From contig JAHBTX010000004.1 of the NCBI GenBank assembly GCA_019638395.1, positions 124,001-188,000 of the forward strand: DNA of 64,000 bases, in the 5' to 3' direction. This document shows, in pieces, positions 8,749-18,105 of the stretch (positions within the stretch are counted from its first letter, which is position 1; the number at the start of each line of letters is the position of its first letter). The notes under the pieces were generated by a model. The model made no database searches, had not been told where the DNA came from, and was given only the letters and a program-made list of their open reading frames with translations. The translations under genes were made by a program, and so were the position numbers. This DNA is from Cyclobacteriaceae bacterium (GTDB lineage: Bacteria; Bacteroidota; Bacteroidia; Cytophagales; Cyclobacteriaceae).

Positions 8749-9918
8749 CTAAACAACGGGAAATTTAAATGTTGACTTCAACATTACCCGCTTGCCGGTT
8801 TGTTGCGAAGCGCGTGTGGCTTCTATTATTTCCAGCACATGCAAGGCGTGCTCGGCTGCTATCAACGGTTCGTTTCCCATTGCCAGGCTTTGCGAAATTA
8901 CCGATGCACCTTCCTGCCACACGTATGAACCCGTATCGGTTGCTTCGCGTCTTGTTTTTTCATTATCGTGCGTGGCCACATCTACACCAAATGGAGCCCA
9001 ATCGTATCCTATTAATTGGAGGTTGCCATGTGTTCCCCAAATGGATATAGTAGGTTTATCCTGGCCGGAACCTTCGTGCCCATACGGATCGAAATAATTA
9101 AACCCGCACTGCACGTGCGATAATACTCCATTGCCATGATCCATTAACACCATCGCATTATCTTCGGCCACCACTTTTATTTTCCCTTTATTATCTACTG
9201 TGCGTTCGGGAGTAACTATGCTTGTCATGCCCATTACTGATTTTGCCGGGCCCAACAATCCCGTAAGGGTAGCGATGTTATAAACACCCAGGTCGGGTAA
9301 ACTGCCTCCACCTTGTTCGTAGAAAAAAGCCGACCAGGTTGGCCCCAAGTGACCATAATGTGCATGTGCCGCAGCTACCTTACCAATTTTTCCTTGCTGA
9401 ATCATACGCGACATGTGTGCAAACTGTGGACTGTTAACTACAGCCGGTGCACCCCAGATGCGCACCCCTTGTTGCTTCGATAAATCCAGTAAGGCTTTAC
9501 CTTCGGCATAGGTGTTGGCCATTGGTTTTTCGCTCCACACATGTTTTTTCTTTAACAATGCTAACTTGTTAAGCCGCCCATGCGCTTGCATATCAGTAAG
9601 GTTCACCAGTAAATCGAATGGAGCGCCCGCTAACTGCTGATCGATATGTGTATAATAATTGGGCACACTATATTCTGCTGCGGCACGCTTGGCCCGTTCC
9701 GGAACAATGTCGCACACGCTTATTAATTCTACATGTGGTGACTTGGAAAGATGGGGCAGATACATACCTGAAACACTTCCGCAACCAATCAATCCTATTT
9801 TTATTTTTTTTGTTTGATACAGGTCGGCTCCGTGTGTGATGAATGGTGCCAACATGCCGGCCATCATTAATTTAGTACTGCGATCCAGAAATTGCTGCCG
9901 GGTAATTTTGTTTTCCAT
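8749..9918 (-). CDS. Gfo/Idh/MocA family oxidoreductase
   Basis: 389 residues. After a hydrophobic N-terminus (STKLMMAGMLAPFITHGADL) comes a Rossmann fold: KIGLIGCGSVSGMYLPHL, then SVCDIVPERA, and the EKPMAN motif (SEKPMANTYAEGKALL) typical of this NAD(P)-dependent dehydrogenase family. The second half is the alpha/beta substrate domain (GGGSLPDLGVYNI). The N-terminus lacks the twin arginine often found in Bacteroidota homologues (it reads TRQQFLDRS). Substrate probably a sugar or cyclitol derivative, but not determinable. Same strand and just upstream of D-aminoacylase paralogue 1. Confidence 0.9.
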   Translation of the reverse strand: MENKITRQQFLDRSTKLMMAGMLAPFITHGADLYQTKKIKIGLIGCGSVSGMYLPHLSKSPHVELISVCDIVPERAKRAAAEYSVPNYYTHIDQQLAGAPFDLLVNLTDMQAHGRLNKLALLKKKHVWSEKPMANTYAEGKALLDLSKQQGVRIWGAPAVVNSPQFAHMSRMIQQGKIGKVAAAHAHYGHLGPTWSAFFYEQGGGSLPDLGVYNIATLTGLLGPAKSVMGMTSIVTPERTVDNKGKIKVVAEDNAMVLMDHGNGVLSHVQCGFNYFDPYGHEGSGQDKPTISIWGTHGNLQLIGYDWAPFGVDVATHDNEKTRREATDTGSYVWQEGASVISQSLAMGNEPLIAAEHALHVLEIIEATRASQQTGKRVMLKSTFKFPVV

Positions 9919-10018
9919 AAATAAGTATTAGAATGGTTTTAAGGTATGAAACGTTTACCTTCTGATTTTGAAAGTAAGTAAACTTCATGAAAACCTAAAG
10001 CAAAATTTGGCAGATGGC

Positions 10019-10747
10019 TTAGTGTACGCGACCTATTCGAAGAAAGAGTGGAAAAGTTACTTCCGTATTGTCCTGCCAATGGGGCTGAAGTTGTGGTATC
10101 AATTTATCTACCGGATTGGTTTGATTGATTTGAATATACTTGCGCACAGCCGACCACGTATTGAGATAACCTGCCACTTTTGCCAACGACCATCGGAAGG
10201 AAAATGAAAACGGGGGAGCTGCTATTTCCTGAAAAGGGAACGGAATTGTGCGGTAGTGCTCGTCAATCATTTTTCGTTCAATATCCCAGTATGAACCAAT
10301 TACTGCCTGGTAGAAGTCATCAATAAGCAGATTAATGGTTGGATTTATGCGCAACAAACCATAACCCCATACGGCCAGTATTGAATTGGTGGTTCCAATC
10401 TTTTTTACACAATCAAAAAATTTTTGAAAATTAAACCAATGAATAGCTTGTGCAACCGTAATTAAATCGACTGATGCTGCTGGCAGATCAATAACTTCTG
10501 CGCCCAGCGCGTAATGTATGTTTTTAATTCGAGAGGCCTCAAGGAGCTGTGTTGAACTAATATCGGTAGCATAAACTGTTTTAAATTTTTTAGCAAGTGC
10601 TTGTGCCGCCTGGCCATTTCCGGTGCCGGCATCCCACGCGCATGTAAAATGCTTTACATGCGTATAAATAAAATCATACAATTCGGTTGGATAGACAGGA
10701 CGAAATTGAGCGTACTGTGGTGCATGTTGTGAAAATAGGTCTTTCAT
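10019..10747 (-). CDS. Class I SAM-dependent methyltransferase
   Basis: 242 residues. Motif I of the SAM-binding fold is WDAGTGNGQAAQALA near residue 38; motif II is VYATDISSTQL; motif IV region is VDLITVAQAIHWFNF. This resembles the small-molecule methyltransferases of the UbiE/TAM type (DUF-like Methyltransf_11). No signal peptide. Substrate unknown. It lies 41 bp from the LytTR regulator stop on the same strand but shows no functional link. Confidence 0.88.
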   Translation of the reverse strand: MKDLFSQHAPQYAQFRPVYPTELYDFIYTHVKHFTCAWDAGTGNGQAAQALAKKFKTVYATDISSTQLLEASRIKNIHYALGAEVIDLPAASVDLITVAQAIHWFNFQKFFDCVKKIGTTNSILAVWGYGLLRINPTINLLIDDFYQAVIGSYWDIERKMIDEHYRTIPFPFQEIAAPPFSFSFRWSLAKVAGYLNTWSAVRKYIQINQTNPVDKLIPQLQPHWQDNTEVTFPLFLRIGRVH

Positions 10748-10788
10748 ATGGAAAGGCTTTTGTTTATGGCATTCATAGCTTCAGTTAA

Positions 10789-11487
10789 CTATTTTAGTGC
10801 TGCCAAAAAATTTTGCTTGTAAACTCGGCCTAATGGAATTTCGCGATTACCAATATGCAAACTATCGTGGTTAAACCGGTTGATTTTATCCAACGCTACA
10901 ATAAATGATTTGTGTACCCGTAAAAAATGCATATCGGGAAGTTTTTCTTCCATGTAGCCAAGCCGGTCGTACGCCACTAACATTTTATCGGTGGTATGTA
11001 CCTTAATATAGTCCTTAAGACCTTCTATGTATTGAATGTCTTTTAAATAAACCTTTATCTGATCTTTACCTACTTTTAAAAAGATATAGGTTTGTTCGTA
11101 GGCTGAGATTTCGGGTTGAGCAAAAGATTTATCGGTATAGGAATGAAATTTCGAAATTGATTTTAAAAACCGGTCTTGCGAAATGGGTTTGAGTAAGTAA
11201 TCAATCACATCCAATTCAAAGGCATCCAAAGCATAATCTCGAAAAGCAGTTGTAATTATTGTTTTGGGTGCGTGTTTAAGTGAACGCAATAACTCAAGCC
11301 CACTCATGCGCGGCATCTGAATATCCAGAAACATGAGGTTTACGGCATTGGTTTGCAAAAATGTAAATCCTTCAAAGGCATTATCGAACACTCCTTTTAC
11401 GTCCAGTCCGGGTATTTGCTCTACATATAACTGTAGCAACTCCCGTGCGGGTTGTTCATCGTCAATTATAATGCATTGATAGTTCAT
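10789..11487 (-). CDS. LytTR-family response regulator
   Basis: 232 residues. Receiver domain residues 1-120: acidic pair IIDDEQPAREL, phospho-acceptor aspartate in LMFLDIQMPRMSG, conserved lysine in YLLKPIS. LytTR DNA-binding domain residues 135-232: FLKVGKDQIKVYLKDIQYIEG and FLRVHKSFIVALDKI. Its start codon overlaps the stop of the upstream histidine kinase by 4 bp (ATGA), showing translational coupling. The kinase presumably phosphorylates it. Target genes are unknown; the divergent DUF5916 gene upstream is a candidate. Confidence 0.95.
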   Translation of the reverse strand: MNYQCIIIDDEQPARELLQLYVEQIPGLDVKGVFDNAFEGFTFLQTNAVNLMFLDIQMPRMSGLELLRSLKHAPKTIITTAFRDYALDAFELDVIDYLLKPISQDRFLKSISKFHSYTDKSFAQPEISAYEQTYIFLKVGKDQIKVYLKDIQYIEGLKDYIKVHTTDKMLVAYDRLGYMEEKLPDMHFLRVHKSFIVALDKINRFNHDSLHIGNREIPLGRVYKQNFLAALK

Positions 11488-12506
11488 TGTTTAATTTTTA
11501 AAATTACCATAAACGTGTTTAACTCGTTCAGTAATTTAAAGTCGTGGTGCTTACCATAAATCAAATCCATTCGTTTTTTAACATTGGCTATTCCTAATCC
11601 GCTGCTTTTGCTGGTTTGTTTACCGGTTCCTTCTTTGCTGTTTTCTATTTTAATAGTAACCTCATTTTCCTTACGGGAAACATCCACAGTAACCCATGCT
11701 TTATCCAGCGAGGCATCGGCTCCGTGCTTAAAGCAATTTTCTACCAGGGGCAATAGTAGTAGAGGAGCTATGGTAAATCCTTCTAACGAAGCGTGTACAT
11801 TTAGCGAAACATCTACTCGCGTACCATACCGCAGTTGCTGCAAAGTAAGGTAGTTGCGGATGTACTCCACCTCGTCCGTTAGGGGTACGGTGTTTTGGCG
11901 GGCATTGTAAAGATTGTAATCTAAAAACGAAGCCAGCTTTAGCAAATAATTTGCGGTATCCGGACTTTTCTTTACGGTAACGGAATAAATGTTATTCAAC
12001 GTGTTAAATATAAAATGGGGGTGTACCTGCATTTTAAGTAGTTCTAACTCAGCATTGGTCTTTTCTTGCTGCAGTTCTTGCAAAGTGCGTTGTTGCTCGC
12101 TCCAGGTGCGCATCAAGTAAAACATGGCGTATAACGATACAAACACATACAGGTTAACAAATTCAATGATAAGTTTTGGTAAAAACAGAAGTGGTTGTAA
12201 TTGGGTAGCTTCGGGATAGTATAACGGGTACGTATAGTAATAATTGAATGTTCGCCTTACTAAAACTATTGTTAGTGCAACTGCGATTTGGCCAATCCAA
12301 AACAAATGTTTTTGCGAATAATAAAAGCGTGGCAGATAGTGAACACTCAGGTAAGCGGTTATAAATGCCGTAGGTATAACCATACAGGCATTAATAAAAT
12401 AGCGTTTATACTCATCGTCTAACACGCCATTACCCAGCCACTCGTACAGAAAATAGAGTAACCAGAATACAGAATTAAAAAGAACATTGCCCTTTTGGAT
12501 ATTCAT
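11484..12506 (-). CDS. Sensor histidine kinase, LytS/YehU type
   Basis: 340 residues. Four hydrophobic segments in the first 140 residues place it in the inner membrane, followed by a coiled linker (TWSEQQRTLQELQQEKTNAE). The His_kinase domain has the phospho-accepting histidine in MQVHPHFIFNTLNNIYSV, and the ATP-binding domain has LLLPLVENCFKHGAD and SSGLGIANVKKRMDLIYG. Typical of the short Bacteroidota kinases paired with LytTR regulators. Overlaps its regulator gene by 4 bp. No extracellular sensing domain of size is present, so the signal is likely membrane-borne. Confidence 0.94.
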   Translation of the reverse strand: MNIQKGNVLFNSVFWLLYFLYEWLGNGVLDDEYKRYFINACMVIPTAFITAYLSVHYLPRFYYSQKHLFWIGQIAVALTIVLVRRTFNYYYTYPLYYPEATQLQPLLFLPKLIIEFVNLYVFVSLYAMFYLMRTWSEQQRTLQELQQEKTNAELELLKMQVHPHFIFNTLNNIYSVTVKKSPDTANYLLKLASFLDYNLYNARQNTVPLTDEVEYIRNYLTLQQLRYGTRVDVSLNVHASLEGFTIAPLLLLPLVENCFKHGADASLDKAWVTVDVSRKENEVTIKIENSKEGTGKQTSKSSGLGIANVKKRMDLIYGKHHDFKLLNELNTFMVILKIKQ

Positions 12507-12713
12507 ACAACATAAAAATACAAAACTGCTGAATAGGTTGCAGGTATCGCACCTGACAAAGCAACGAAGTGAAACAATTTAGACCAACAACAGTTACTGC
12601 CCACCAACTACATTGGTGTATTAAAATTGATGCTTGTCTAATATTTACTTCGATTGAGCTAATAAGAAAATTCTTTAAGGAAGACGGGTTTAAGTTTGAA
12701 GCAAATATCGTGT

Positions 12714-14921
12714 ATGCTTCGTATCACTATTCTTCGTGCCACTATTTTTCTGTTGGCTGTACATATGAATACATTTGCCCAGCAGGAGCAACTGCTGTTT
12801 GAAGCTACTACCGAAACTATTGTGGTGGATGGAAGTTTGAATGAGTTGGTATGGCAATCAGCGCCTGTCATCAATAAATTTCTTAGAAACTTTCCTGATA
12901 GCGAATCGATTGCTGCCTACAGCACGCAAGTGTGGGTAACGTACAATGCAGCGTTTGTTTATGTGGCAGCAAAAATGTTGCGCAACCCGCAGGCTACTTA
13001 TTCCATAGCCTCATTGCAGCGCGATTTTATTTTTTTAGACAACGACTCATTTGGAATAATATTGGATCCATTTCAGGATAAAACAAACGGCTATGGATTT
13101 TATGTAAATGCAGGGGGCGCCTGGCGCGATGAACAAATAGCCCAGGGTACAGTTGCCAATGCCACGTGGGATACGAAATGGAATGCAGAGGTAGTGCGAA
13201 CTGCAGACTACTGGACGGTTGAGTTTGAAATCCCGTTTCGATATTTCAGAAATAGAGGTGGTATGGAATGGAATATTAATTTTATACGTAATGATAAGGG
13301 TGCTAACGAGCGCAGTGCTTATACGCGTGTACCTATTAATTTTCTTCTTCACAACCTTGCCTTTACCCATGCGTGCACATGGGCCACACCTATAACTGAA
13401 CAGAAGAAGAACATTTCTCTGATTCCCAGCATCACCACAAGCGTTTTACACAAAACGGATCAACCACCTACAGTAGCATTGCAACCTTCGCTTGATGCTA
13501 AAATAGCACTATCCTCGGCCGTTAATTTAGATGTAACCATTAACCCAGACTTTTCGCAAACCAGTGCCGATGTGTTTCAACTTAACCTTACGCGATTTGA
13601 ATTGGTTTATCCGGAGAATCGTTTTTTCTTTATTGAGAATAGTGACTTGTTTGCAAGCTTTGGTGATGAATCGTGGGGAAATCCTGTAATACGTCCATTC
13701 TACTCCAGACGTATCGGACTTAATTATGATGCTCAAAGCGGAAGTTTTTTGCCTTCTCGTATTTTAGGTGGCGCACGGCTTTCTGGAAAAATCACCAACG
13801 ACTTACGGTTTGGAGCTATGACTATGTTTACCGAAAGCTCCAAAACACCAACTGACTCATCAGGCTATCTGCCGGCCCAAAGTTATTCAGTAGTGGCTGC
13901 GCAACAGAAGATATTTTCGCGGTCAAACCTGGCAGTATTGGTGGCTAACCGACAGGCTTTTGGAACTAATCAAAGTAATGATTTTAAGTTTAATCAAAAT
14001 GATTATAACCGGATGGCTGCATTGGAATATAACTTTGCTTCGCCTGATGATAAGATTTCAGGAAAGGTTTATCACCATTTTGAATTTAAAGATCAAAACC
14101 AGAAGCTGGAGTTTGCCAGGGCGGTACTATTAAATCATAATACAAGGCATTGGCGAAACAATTTTCACTTTACGCAAGTAAGTGATAACTATAACCCGGA
14201 AATTGGTTTAATCTCGCGTAATAATGTTCAGGATATGAACATTCATTTGGGGTATAGCTTTTACCCTAAGCGCGGGTTCATCAATCAATTTGAATTGTTA
14301 ACCAACCAACAAAGTTTCTGGAACAACCAGGGTCAATACACTGATTACTTTAACATCAGCGGTATTCATACCATTCTCAAAAACACGCATGATTTCTGGC
14401 TGGTGTACATTTGGGAGAAGAATACATTACGCGAACCATTCGATCCTTCTTTTAAAAATATTACGAAACTGGATTCGGGCTTTGTTGGAAGATTTGGCTA
14501 TTGGCGATTTAGTTATGCATCTGATACCCGAAAGGAACTTTACTGGCAGGTGGATGGCGATTACGGAACATACTATCAGGGAACCCAAAAAAAATTTAAC
14601 GGTGTTATACGTTACCGCTTTCAGCCATTTGCTACAATTGGTATAAACTGGAACCTGGTACAATATAATATGCCCGAGCCCTATAAGCTTGTAAACATAA
14701 ACTACCTGGGCCCACGAACAGATATAACATTTAACCGAAATCTCTACTGGACTACGATGGTTCAATACAATACAGTATTTGAAAACCTGAATATTTATAG
14801 CAGGGTGCAATGGAGGTTTTTACCCCTGAGCGATTTATTTGTTATCTACTCTAATAATACAAATGTTTCTGATAACCGATATTCTCAAAACCTGAGTATT
14901 AAAGTAAGTGTTTGGCTTTAA
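12714..14921 (+). CDS. DUF5916 outer-membrane protein with family-9-like carbohydrate-binding domain
   Basis: About 735 residues. The ATG at 12714 begins a signal peptide (MLRITILRATIFLLAVHM, cleaved near TFAQQ); a TTG at 12696 is possible but less likely. Residues 30-215 resemble a CBM9-like domain (VDGSLNELVWQSAPV, WNAEVVRTADYWTVEFEIPF). The rest is the DUF5916 region, rich in alternating beta strands with aromatic ends, as in a beta-barrel (RFFFIENSDLF, LGGARLSGKITNDLRFG, final LSIKVSVWL). Function is unknown. Divergent from the LytS kinase, which may control it. Confidence 0.88.
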   Translation: MLRITILRATIFLLAVHMNTFAQQEQLLFEATTETIVVDGSLNELVWQSAPVINKFLRNFPDSESIAAYSTQVWVTYNAAFVYVAAKMLRNPQATYSIASLQRDFIFLDNDSFGIILDPFQDKTNGYGFYVNAGGAWRDEQIAQGTVANATWDTKWNAEVVRTADYWTVEFEIPFRYFRNRGGMEWNINFIRNDKGANERSAYTRVPINFLLHNLAFTHACTWATPITEQKKNISLIPSITTSVLHKTDQPPTVALQPSLDAKIALSSAVNLDVTINPDFSQTSADVFQLNLTRFELVYPENRFFFIENSDLFASFGDESWGNPVIRPFYSRRIGLNYDAQSGSFLPSRILGGARLSGKITNDLRFGAMTMFTESSKTPTDSSGYLPAQSYSVVAAQQKIFSRSNLAVLVANRQAFGTNQSNDFKFNQNDYNRMAALEYNFASPDDKISGKVYHHFEFKDQNQKLEFARAVLLNHNTRHWRNNFHFTQVSDNYNPEIGLISRNNVQDMNIHLGYSFYPKRGFINQFELLTNQQSFWNNQGQYTDYFNISGIHTILKNTHDFWLVYIWEKNTLREPFDPSFKNITKLDSGFVGRFGYWRFSYASDTRKELYWQVDGDYGTYYQGTQKKFNGVIRYRFQPFATIGINWNLVQYNMPEPYKLVNINYLGPRTDITFNRNLYWTTMVQYNTVFENLNIYSRVQWRFLPLSDLFVIYSNNTNVSDNRYSQNLSIKVSVWL

Positions 14922-14965
14922 AATAGTGCCATCCTGATTCCATTAATAACTTAACTATACTAACC

Positions 14966-15388
14966 ATGAAATCTCCATTAACGCTTGTGCTTTTATTACT
15001 GATCGGTACGGTATCCTTTTGCCAGAATAAACAATCTGGTAAAGTGAGAAACACTCAAGTCTCTTCTGAAATGGGTTTAATTAAAATTTCCATTATCTAT
15101 CCATTTGCAGAAGGTAACACCTTTAATATGAACTATTACGAAACCCGGCACATGCCCTTGGTTGCCGGTTTTTTAGGATCGAACTTAGTTAAATATACAA
15201 TAGAAAAAGGTGTAGCCAGTGGTATTCCAAACACACCTTTACCATTTATGGCTGTGGGTACTTTCTACGTAAAAAGCTTGGCTGACTATCAGGCGGCAAT
15301 TGCACCCAACAGGGAAGTTATTCGTGCAGATTTTCCTAATTATACTAATGCAAGTCCGATTATTTTTATAAGCGAAGTAGTGCACTAG
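14966..15388 (+). CDS. EthD-family protein with signal peptide
   Basis: 140 residues. Signal peptide MKSPLTLVLLLLIGTVSFCQ, then an EthD-type ferredoxin-like fold: IKISIIYPFAEGNTFNMNYY, the typical YYETRHMPL, later FYVKSLADYQAAI and a C-terminal YTNASPIIFISEV. EthD-like proteins often accompany oxidative degradation of small organic molecules; no such enzyme is adjacent. Starts 44 bp after the DUF5916 stop and may share its transcript. Confidence 0.85.
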   Translation: MKSPLTLVLLLLIGTVSFCQNKQSGKVRNTQVSSEMGLIKISIIYPFAEGNTFNMNYYETRHMPLVAGFLGSNLVKYTIEKGVASGIPNTPLPFMAVGTFYVKSLADYQAAIAPNREVIRADFPNYTNASPIIFISEVVH

Positions 15389-15478
15389 TTGTATAAAAAA
15401 CAGAAAGACTTAGGTAAGGGAGGTTGTCTGATTGTGAATGAGATTAATGTGTTGAAAGAATTATAAAAATTTACTGAA

Positions 15479-15670
15479 ATGATAGAAGCTGAGCACCATC
15501 CTAAAAAACGGTTTACATCTCTAAAAGATGAAATAAGGGAACTCCTTGTTAAGGTAGAAAAGCAAACGGGCGTTTATGCCCGAAACGAACAATTAAACTG
15601 GGGGCATGTGGGTAGCCTGGAATACGTGAAGAAAGAATTAGCGCGCATTATAAAATTTCTTAATCCGTAG
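15479..15670 (+). CDS. Small hypothetical protein
   Basis: 63 residues, charged and predicted helical (SLKDEIRELLVKVEKQTGVY, then EYVKKELARIIKFL). No recognised domain. Its last 11 bp overlap the 3' end of the convergent D-aminoacylase paralogue 2. The amino-acid composition looks like a real soluble protein, but conservation has not been tested. Confidence 0.5.
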   Translation: MIEAEHHPKKRFTSLKDEIRELLVKVEKQTGVYARNEQLNWGHVGSLEYVKKELARIIKFLNP

Positions 15671-17294
15671 TTGTGCTAAACGTTGGATTCCACCCCGGCC
15701 CACGCACACACTTGCCCGGCATAGCACCGGTGTGGTTTCCGTTGTTCAAAACATGAACTCCATTTACAAATACATGCACTACACCTGTTGCATATTGATG
15801 GGCATCTTCAAACGTGGCCTTATCCTGTATGGCATTCGGATCGAATACAACCACATCGGCAAAGTTTCCAACAGCTAGCCTTCCTCGCTTTTGAATTTTA
15901 AGATTTGATGCCGGCAGTAACGTCAGCCTGCGAATAGCTTCCTGCAGTGTGATAATTTTTTCTTCGCGAACATATTTGCTTAGCAATCGCGCAAAGCTAC
16001 CGTAAGCCCGTGGGTGCGTGGGTTCCAGATTATAGGGTTCTTCATCGGCTATTGAAGCCGCATCCGAACAAATACTTACATACGGCAATGCCAGCATGCG
16101 TTTTACATTCTCTTCCGAAATCAAAAAGAAGATGGCGGCAATCCCTGATGCATCTGCCACAATCAGATCCAACATGGTTTCATCGGCACTTTTTCCGTGT
16201 AGCGCGGCCACCTCATTCAATCGTTTGCCACGATATAAATCATTCAGCGAATCTTTTTTGAAATTCATCAGCATAACATCCTTCGGATGGGAATTTCGGG
16301 TTGGTATGCCCTGCTTTAACTCAGTTAAGACACGCGCACGCAATGCTTTATTTTTTAATCGTTTACGCATGGCAGCTGCACCACCCTCTTGCACCCACGT
16401 GGGCAACCGTGCTGTAAGCGAAGTGCCACTGGCATTGTAGGTGTACATATCGGCCGTAATTTTTAAACCTGCTTTTTGTGCACTATCTATTTTAAAAATT
16501 ACTGTATCAATCTTATTCCAATTCCAAGTGTTATTGATTTTAAGATGGTAAATCTCGGCTGGTACATTAGCCTGATGTGCGATTGTAAAGACTTCGTTCA
16601 GGGCCGGAAAAATTTTATCGCTTTCGCTGCGCATGTGAGTAATGTACATGCCTCCATATTTCGAAATCACTTTGCTAAGCTCTATCAACTCTTCGGTAGA
16701 AGCGTAATCTGCAGGAGCATAAATTAGCGATGAACCTAATCCCATCGCACCTTCACGCATCGCTCCATCCACTAATTGTTTCATTTGCTCCAACTCCAGT
16801 AGCTCAGGAGCGCGGTTCTCATAACCCAAAACATAATTGCGAACCGAAGTGGCACCCACAAATGATGCAAAGTTTGTGCTGACACCTTTCTTTTCGAGCA
16901 TGGCGAAATACCCACCCAGAGTAGTCCATAAAGTATCCTGATCATTTTTCTTTTTGCGTGGCCCGGGGCTCCACCCTTCACCAAATACTTCCAAAGTAAT
17001 GCCTTGCTTTAAATCGCTCATCGACCGCCCATCTTTTAACAAGGAACCATCGGCCCAGCTTAGCATGTTAATAAACCCCGGTGCAATGGCTTTACCTTGC
17101 ACATCAATTTCTTTTTCGCCAGTAGCATCAAATGTGCCCATGGCAACAATGGTATCGCCCCGGATGGCCAGATCGCCTTTGTATGGAGCGGCCCCACTGC
17201 CATCGTAAATCACACCATTGCGGATGATGAGCGGATACTGCTCTTTAACAGCACAATTCGATAGAAATAATAATCCAAAGAAAAGCAGGCGCAT
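15660..17294 (-). CDS. D-aminoacylase-like amidohydrolase lipoprotein, paralogue 2
   Basis: About 544 residues. The ATG at 17292-17294 gives a lipoprotein signal MRLLFFGLLFLSNCAVKEQ with lipobox LSNC; a TTG five codons upstream is less likely. Matches paralogue 1 throughout: VIYDGSGAAPYKGDLAI, APGFINMLSWAD, LGSSLIYAPADY, YITHMRSESD, EIYHLKINN, ICSDAASIA, FADVVVFDP. It likewise lacks the HxH metal pair and has EVFGEGWSPGP where many D-aminoacylases have a GNCG cysteine motif. The shared changes point to an older duplication and a distinct subfamily. Substrate unknown. Confidence 0.88.
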   Translation of the reverse strand: MRLLFFGLLFLSNCAVKEQYPLIIRNGVIYDGSGAAPYKGDLAIRGDTIVAMGTFDATGEKEIDVQGKAIAPGFINMLSWADGSLLKDGRSMSDLKQGITLEVFGEGWSPGPRKKKNDQDTLWTTLGGYFAMLEKKGVSTNFASFVGATSVRNYVLGYENRAPELLELEQMKQLVDGAMREGAMGLGSSLIYAPADYASTEELIELSKVISKYGGMYITHMRSESDKIFPALNEVFTIAHQANVPAEIYHLKINNTWNWNKIDTVIFKIDSAQKAGLKITADMYTYNASGTSLTARLPTWVQEGGAAAMRKRLKNKALRARVLTELKQGIPTRNSHPKDVMLMNFKKDSLNDLYRGKRLNEVAALHGKSADETMLDLIVADASGIAAIFFLISEENVKRMLALPYVSICSDAASIADEEPYNLEPTHPRAYGSFARLLSKYVREEKIITLQEAIRRLTLLPASNLKIQKRGRLAVGNFADVVVFDPNAIQDKATFEDAHQYATGVVHVFVNGVHVLNNGNHTGAMPGKCVRGPGWNPTFSTTTD

Positions 17295-17564
17295 AGCGGT
17301 AAACCCCAAGGTACAAATAAGTAACCTGGATAAGTGCGTTGTGTAAGATTTTATGTTTTGTTATGATTTATAAGTATGGTCACCATCTCACTTTACCTGC
17401 ATGGTATGGTGGTGAACCCGGTGTTGAAAGGTAGAAAGTTGTTCGGTAAAATTTTGGACTGGGTTATTGTACATGGTAGATCAAAACATCTCGATTCCGT
17501 GCTTCGCAGAAAAAACGTTACCCGCGTGGTTGTTTTCGAAGCTGAGGCAGTAAGCCCAATAAAC

Positions 17565-17960
17565 TTAACACGCACATTGTACTTTTTTGCCAATCTGACT
17601 GGCTTCTGTTCCCTCTGTTGCGTAGCCATCAAATTTCCACCACTCAATTCCTCCTATAAGTTCTTTCACCTTAAAACCGAGCCTTGCCATATTCAATGCT
17701 CCTTTTGTAGAGGCGTTACAACCAATTCCGTCACAATAGATAACATATACAGTATCCTTGTCGAGATTCTTTGTTCTATCTACATTCATTTCTCTGTGTG
17801 GAATGTTAATTGCATTAGGAATGTGCTCAGCTTCAAAGCCGAAGGATTTTCGGGCATCAAGCGGAATAATTTTTTCACCTCTATTCAAAGAATCAAATAA
17901 GTCTGAAGAATCCATTTCAAACGATAGCTTGTTTTCATAATATTTAACTTGTTTATCCAT
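17565..17960 (-). CDS. Rhodanese-like domain protein
   Basis: 131 residues, a single rhodanese domain. Characteristic parts are IIPLDARKSFGFEAEHIPNAINIPH, the active-site loop CDGIGCNAST with the catalytic cysteine, and LGFKVKELIGGIEWW. Such single-domain proteins transfer sulfane sulfur to thiol acceptors. No signal peptide. It is divergent from a MetR-like regulator, so a role in sulfur metabolism under that regulator is plausible. The 270 bp downstream to 17294 hold no gene I can support. Confidence 0.9.
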   Translation of the reverse strand: MDKQVKYYENKLSFEMDSSDLFDSLNRGEKIIPLDARKSFGFEAEHIPNAINIPHREMNVDRTKNLDKDTVYVIYCDGIGCNASTKGALNMARLGFKVKELIGGIEWWKFDGYATEGTEASQIGKKVQCAC

Positions 17961-18019
17961 TTTATGTTATATTTAAATAATGACACAGCAAATTTATAGG
18001 AGAGCTTTGGTCTGTAAAA

Positions 18020-18056
18020 ATGAAAAGAATTCATCGCTTTCATTTATTCTTTTCAT
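18020..18056. promoter_or_regulatory. Candidate MetR-type operator and inverted repeat
   Basis: TGAAAAGAATTCA at 18021-18033 fits the MetR consensus TGAA-N5-TTCA exactly. It also forms the left arm of an 11-bp perfect inverted repeat, ATGAAAAGAAT (18020-18030) with ATTCTTTTCAT (18046-18056). The site lies in the divergent spacer between the rhodanese gene and the MetR-like gene, where autoregulation would be expected. Sequence match only. Confidence 0.5.
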
Positions 18057-18105
18057 GGTATGTGAAATAACTATTTGGTTACTTTGAATGTCATTTGCAG
18101 CAAGA

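Noticed and set aside
12569-12802. 77-residue frame upstream of the DUF5916 gene
   Set aside because: It overlaps the signal peptide region of the DUF5916 gene in another frame and has no recognisable content.
17376-17900. 174-residue plus-strand frame opposite the rhodanese gene
   Set aside because: It overlaps the clear rhodanese coding sequence on the other strand and shows no family features.
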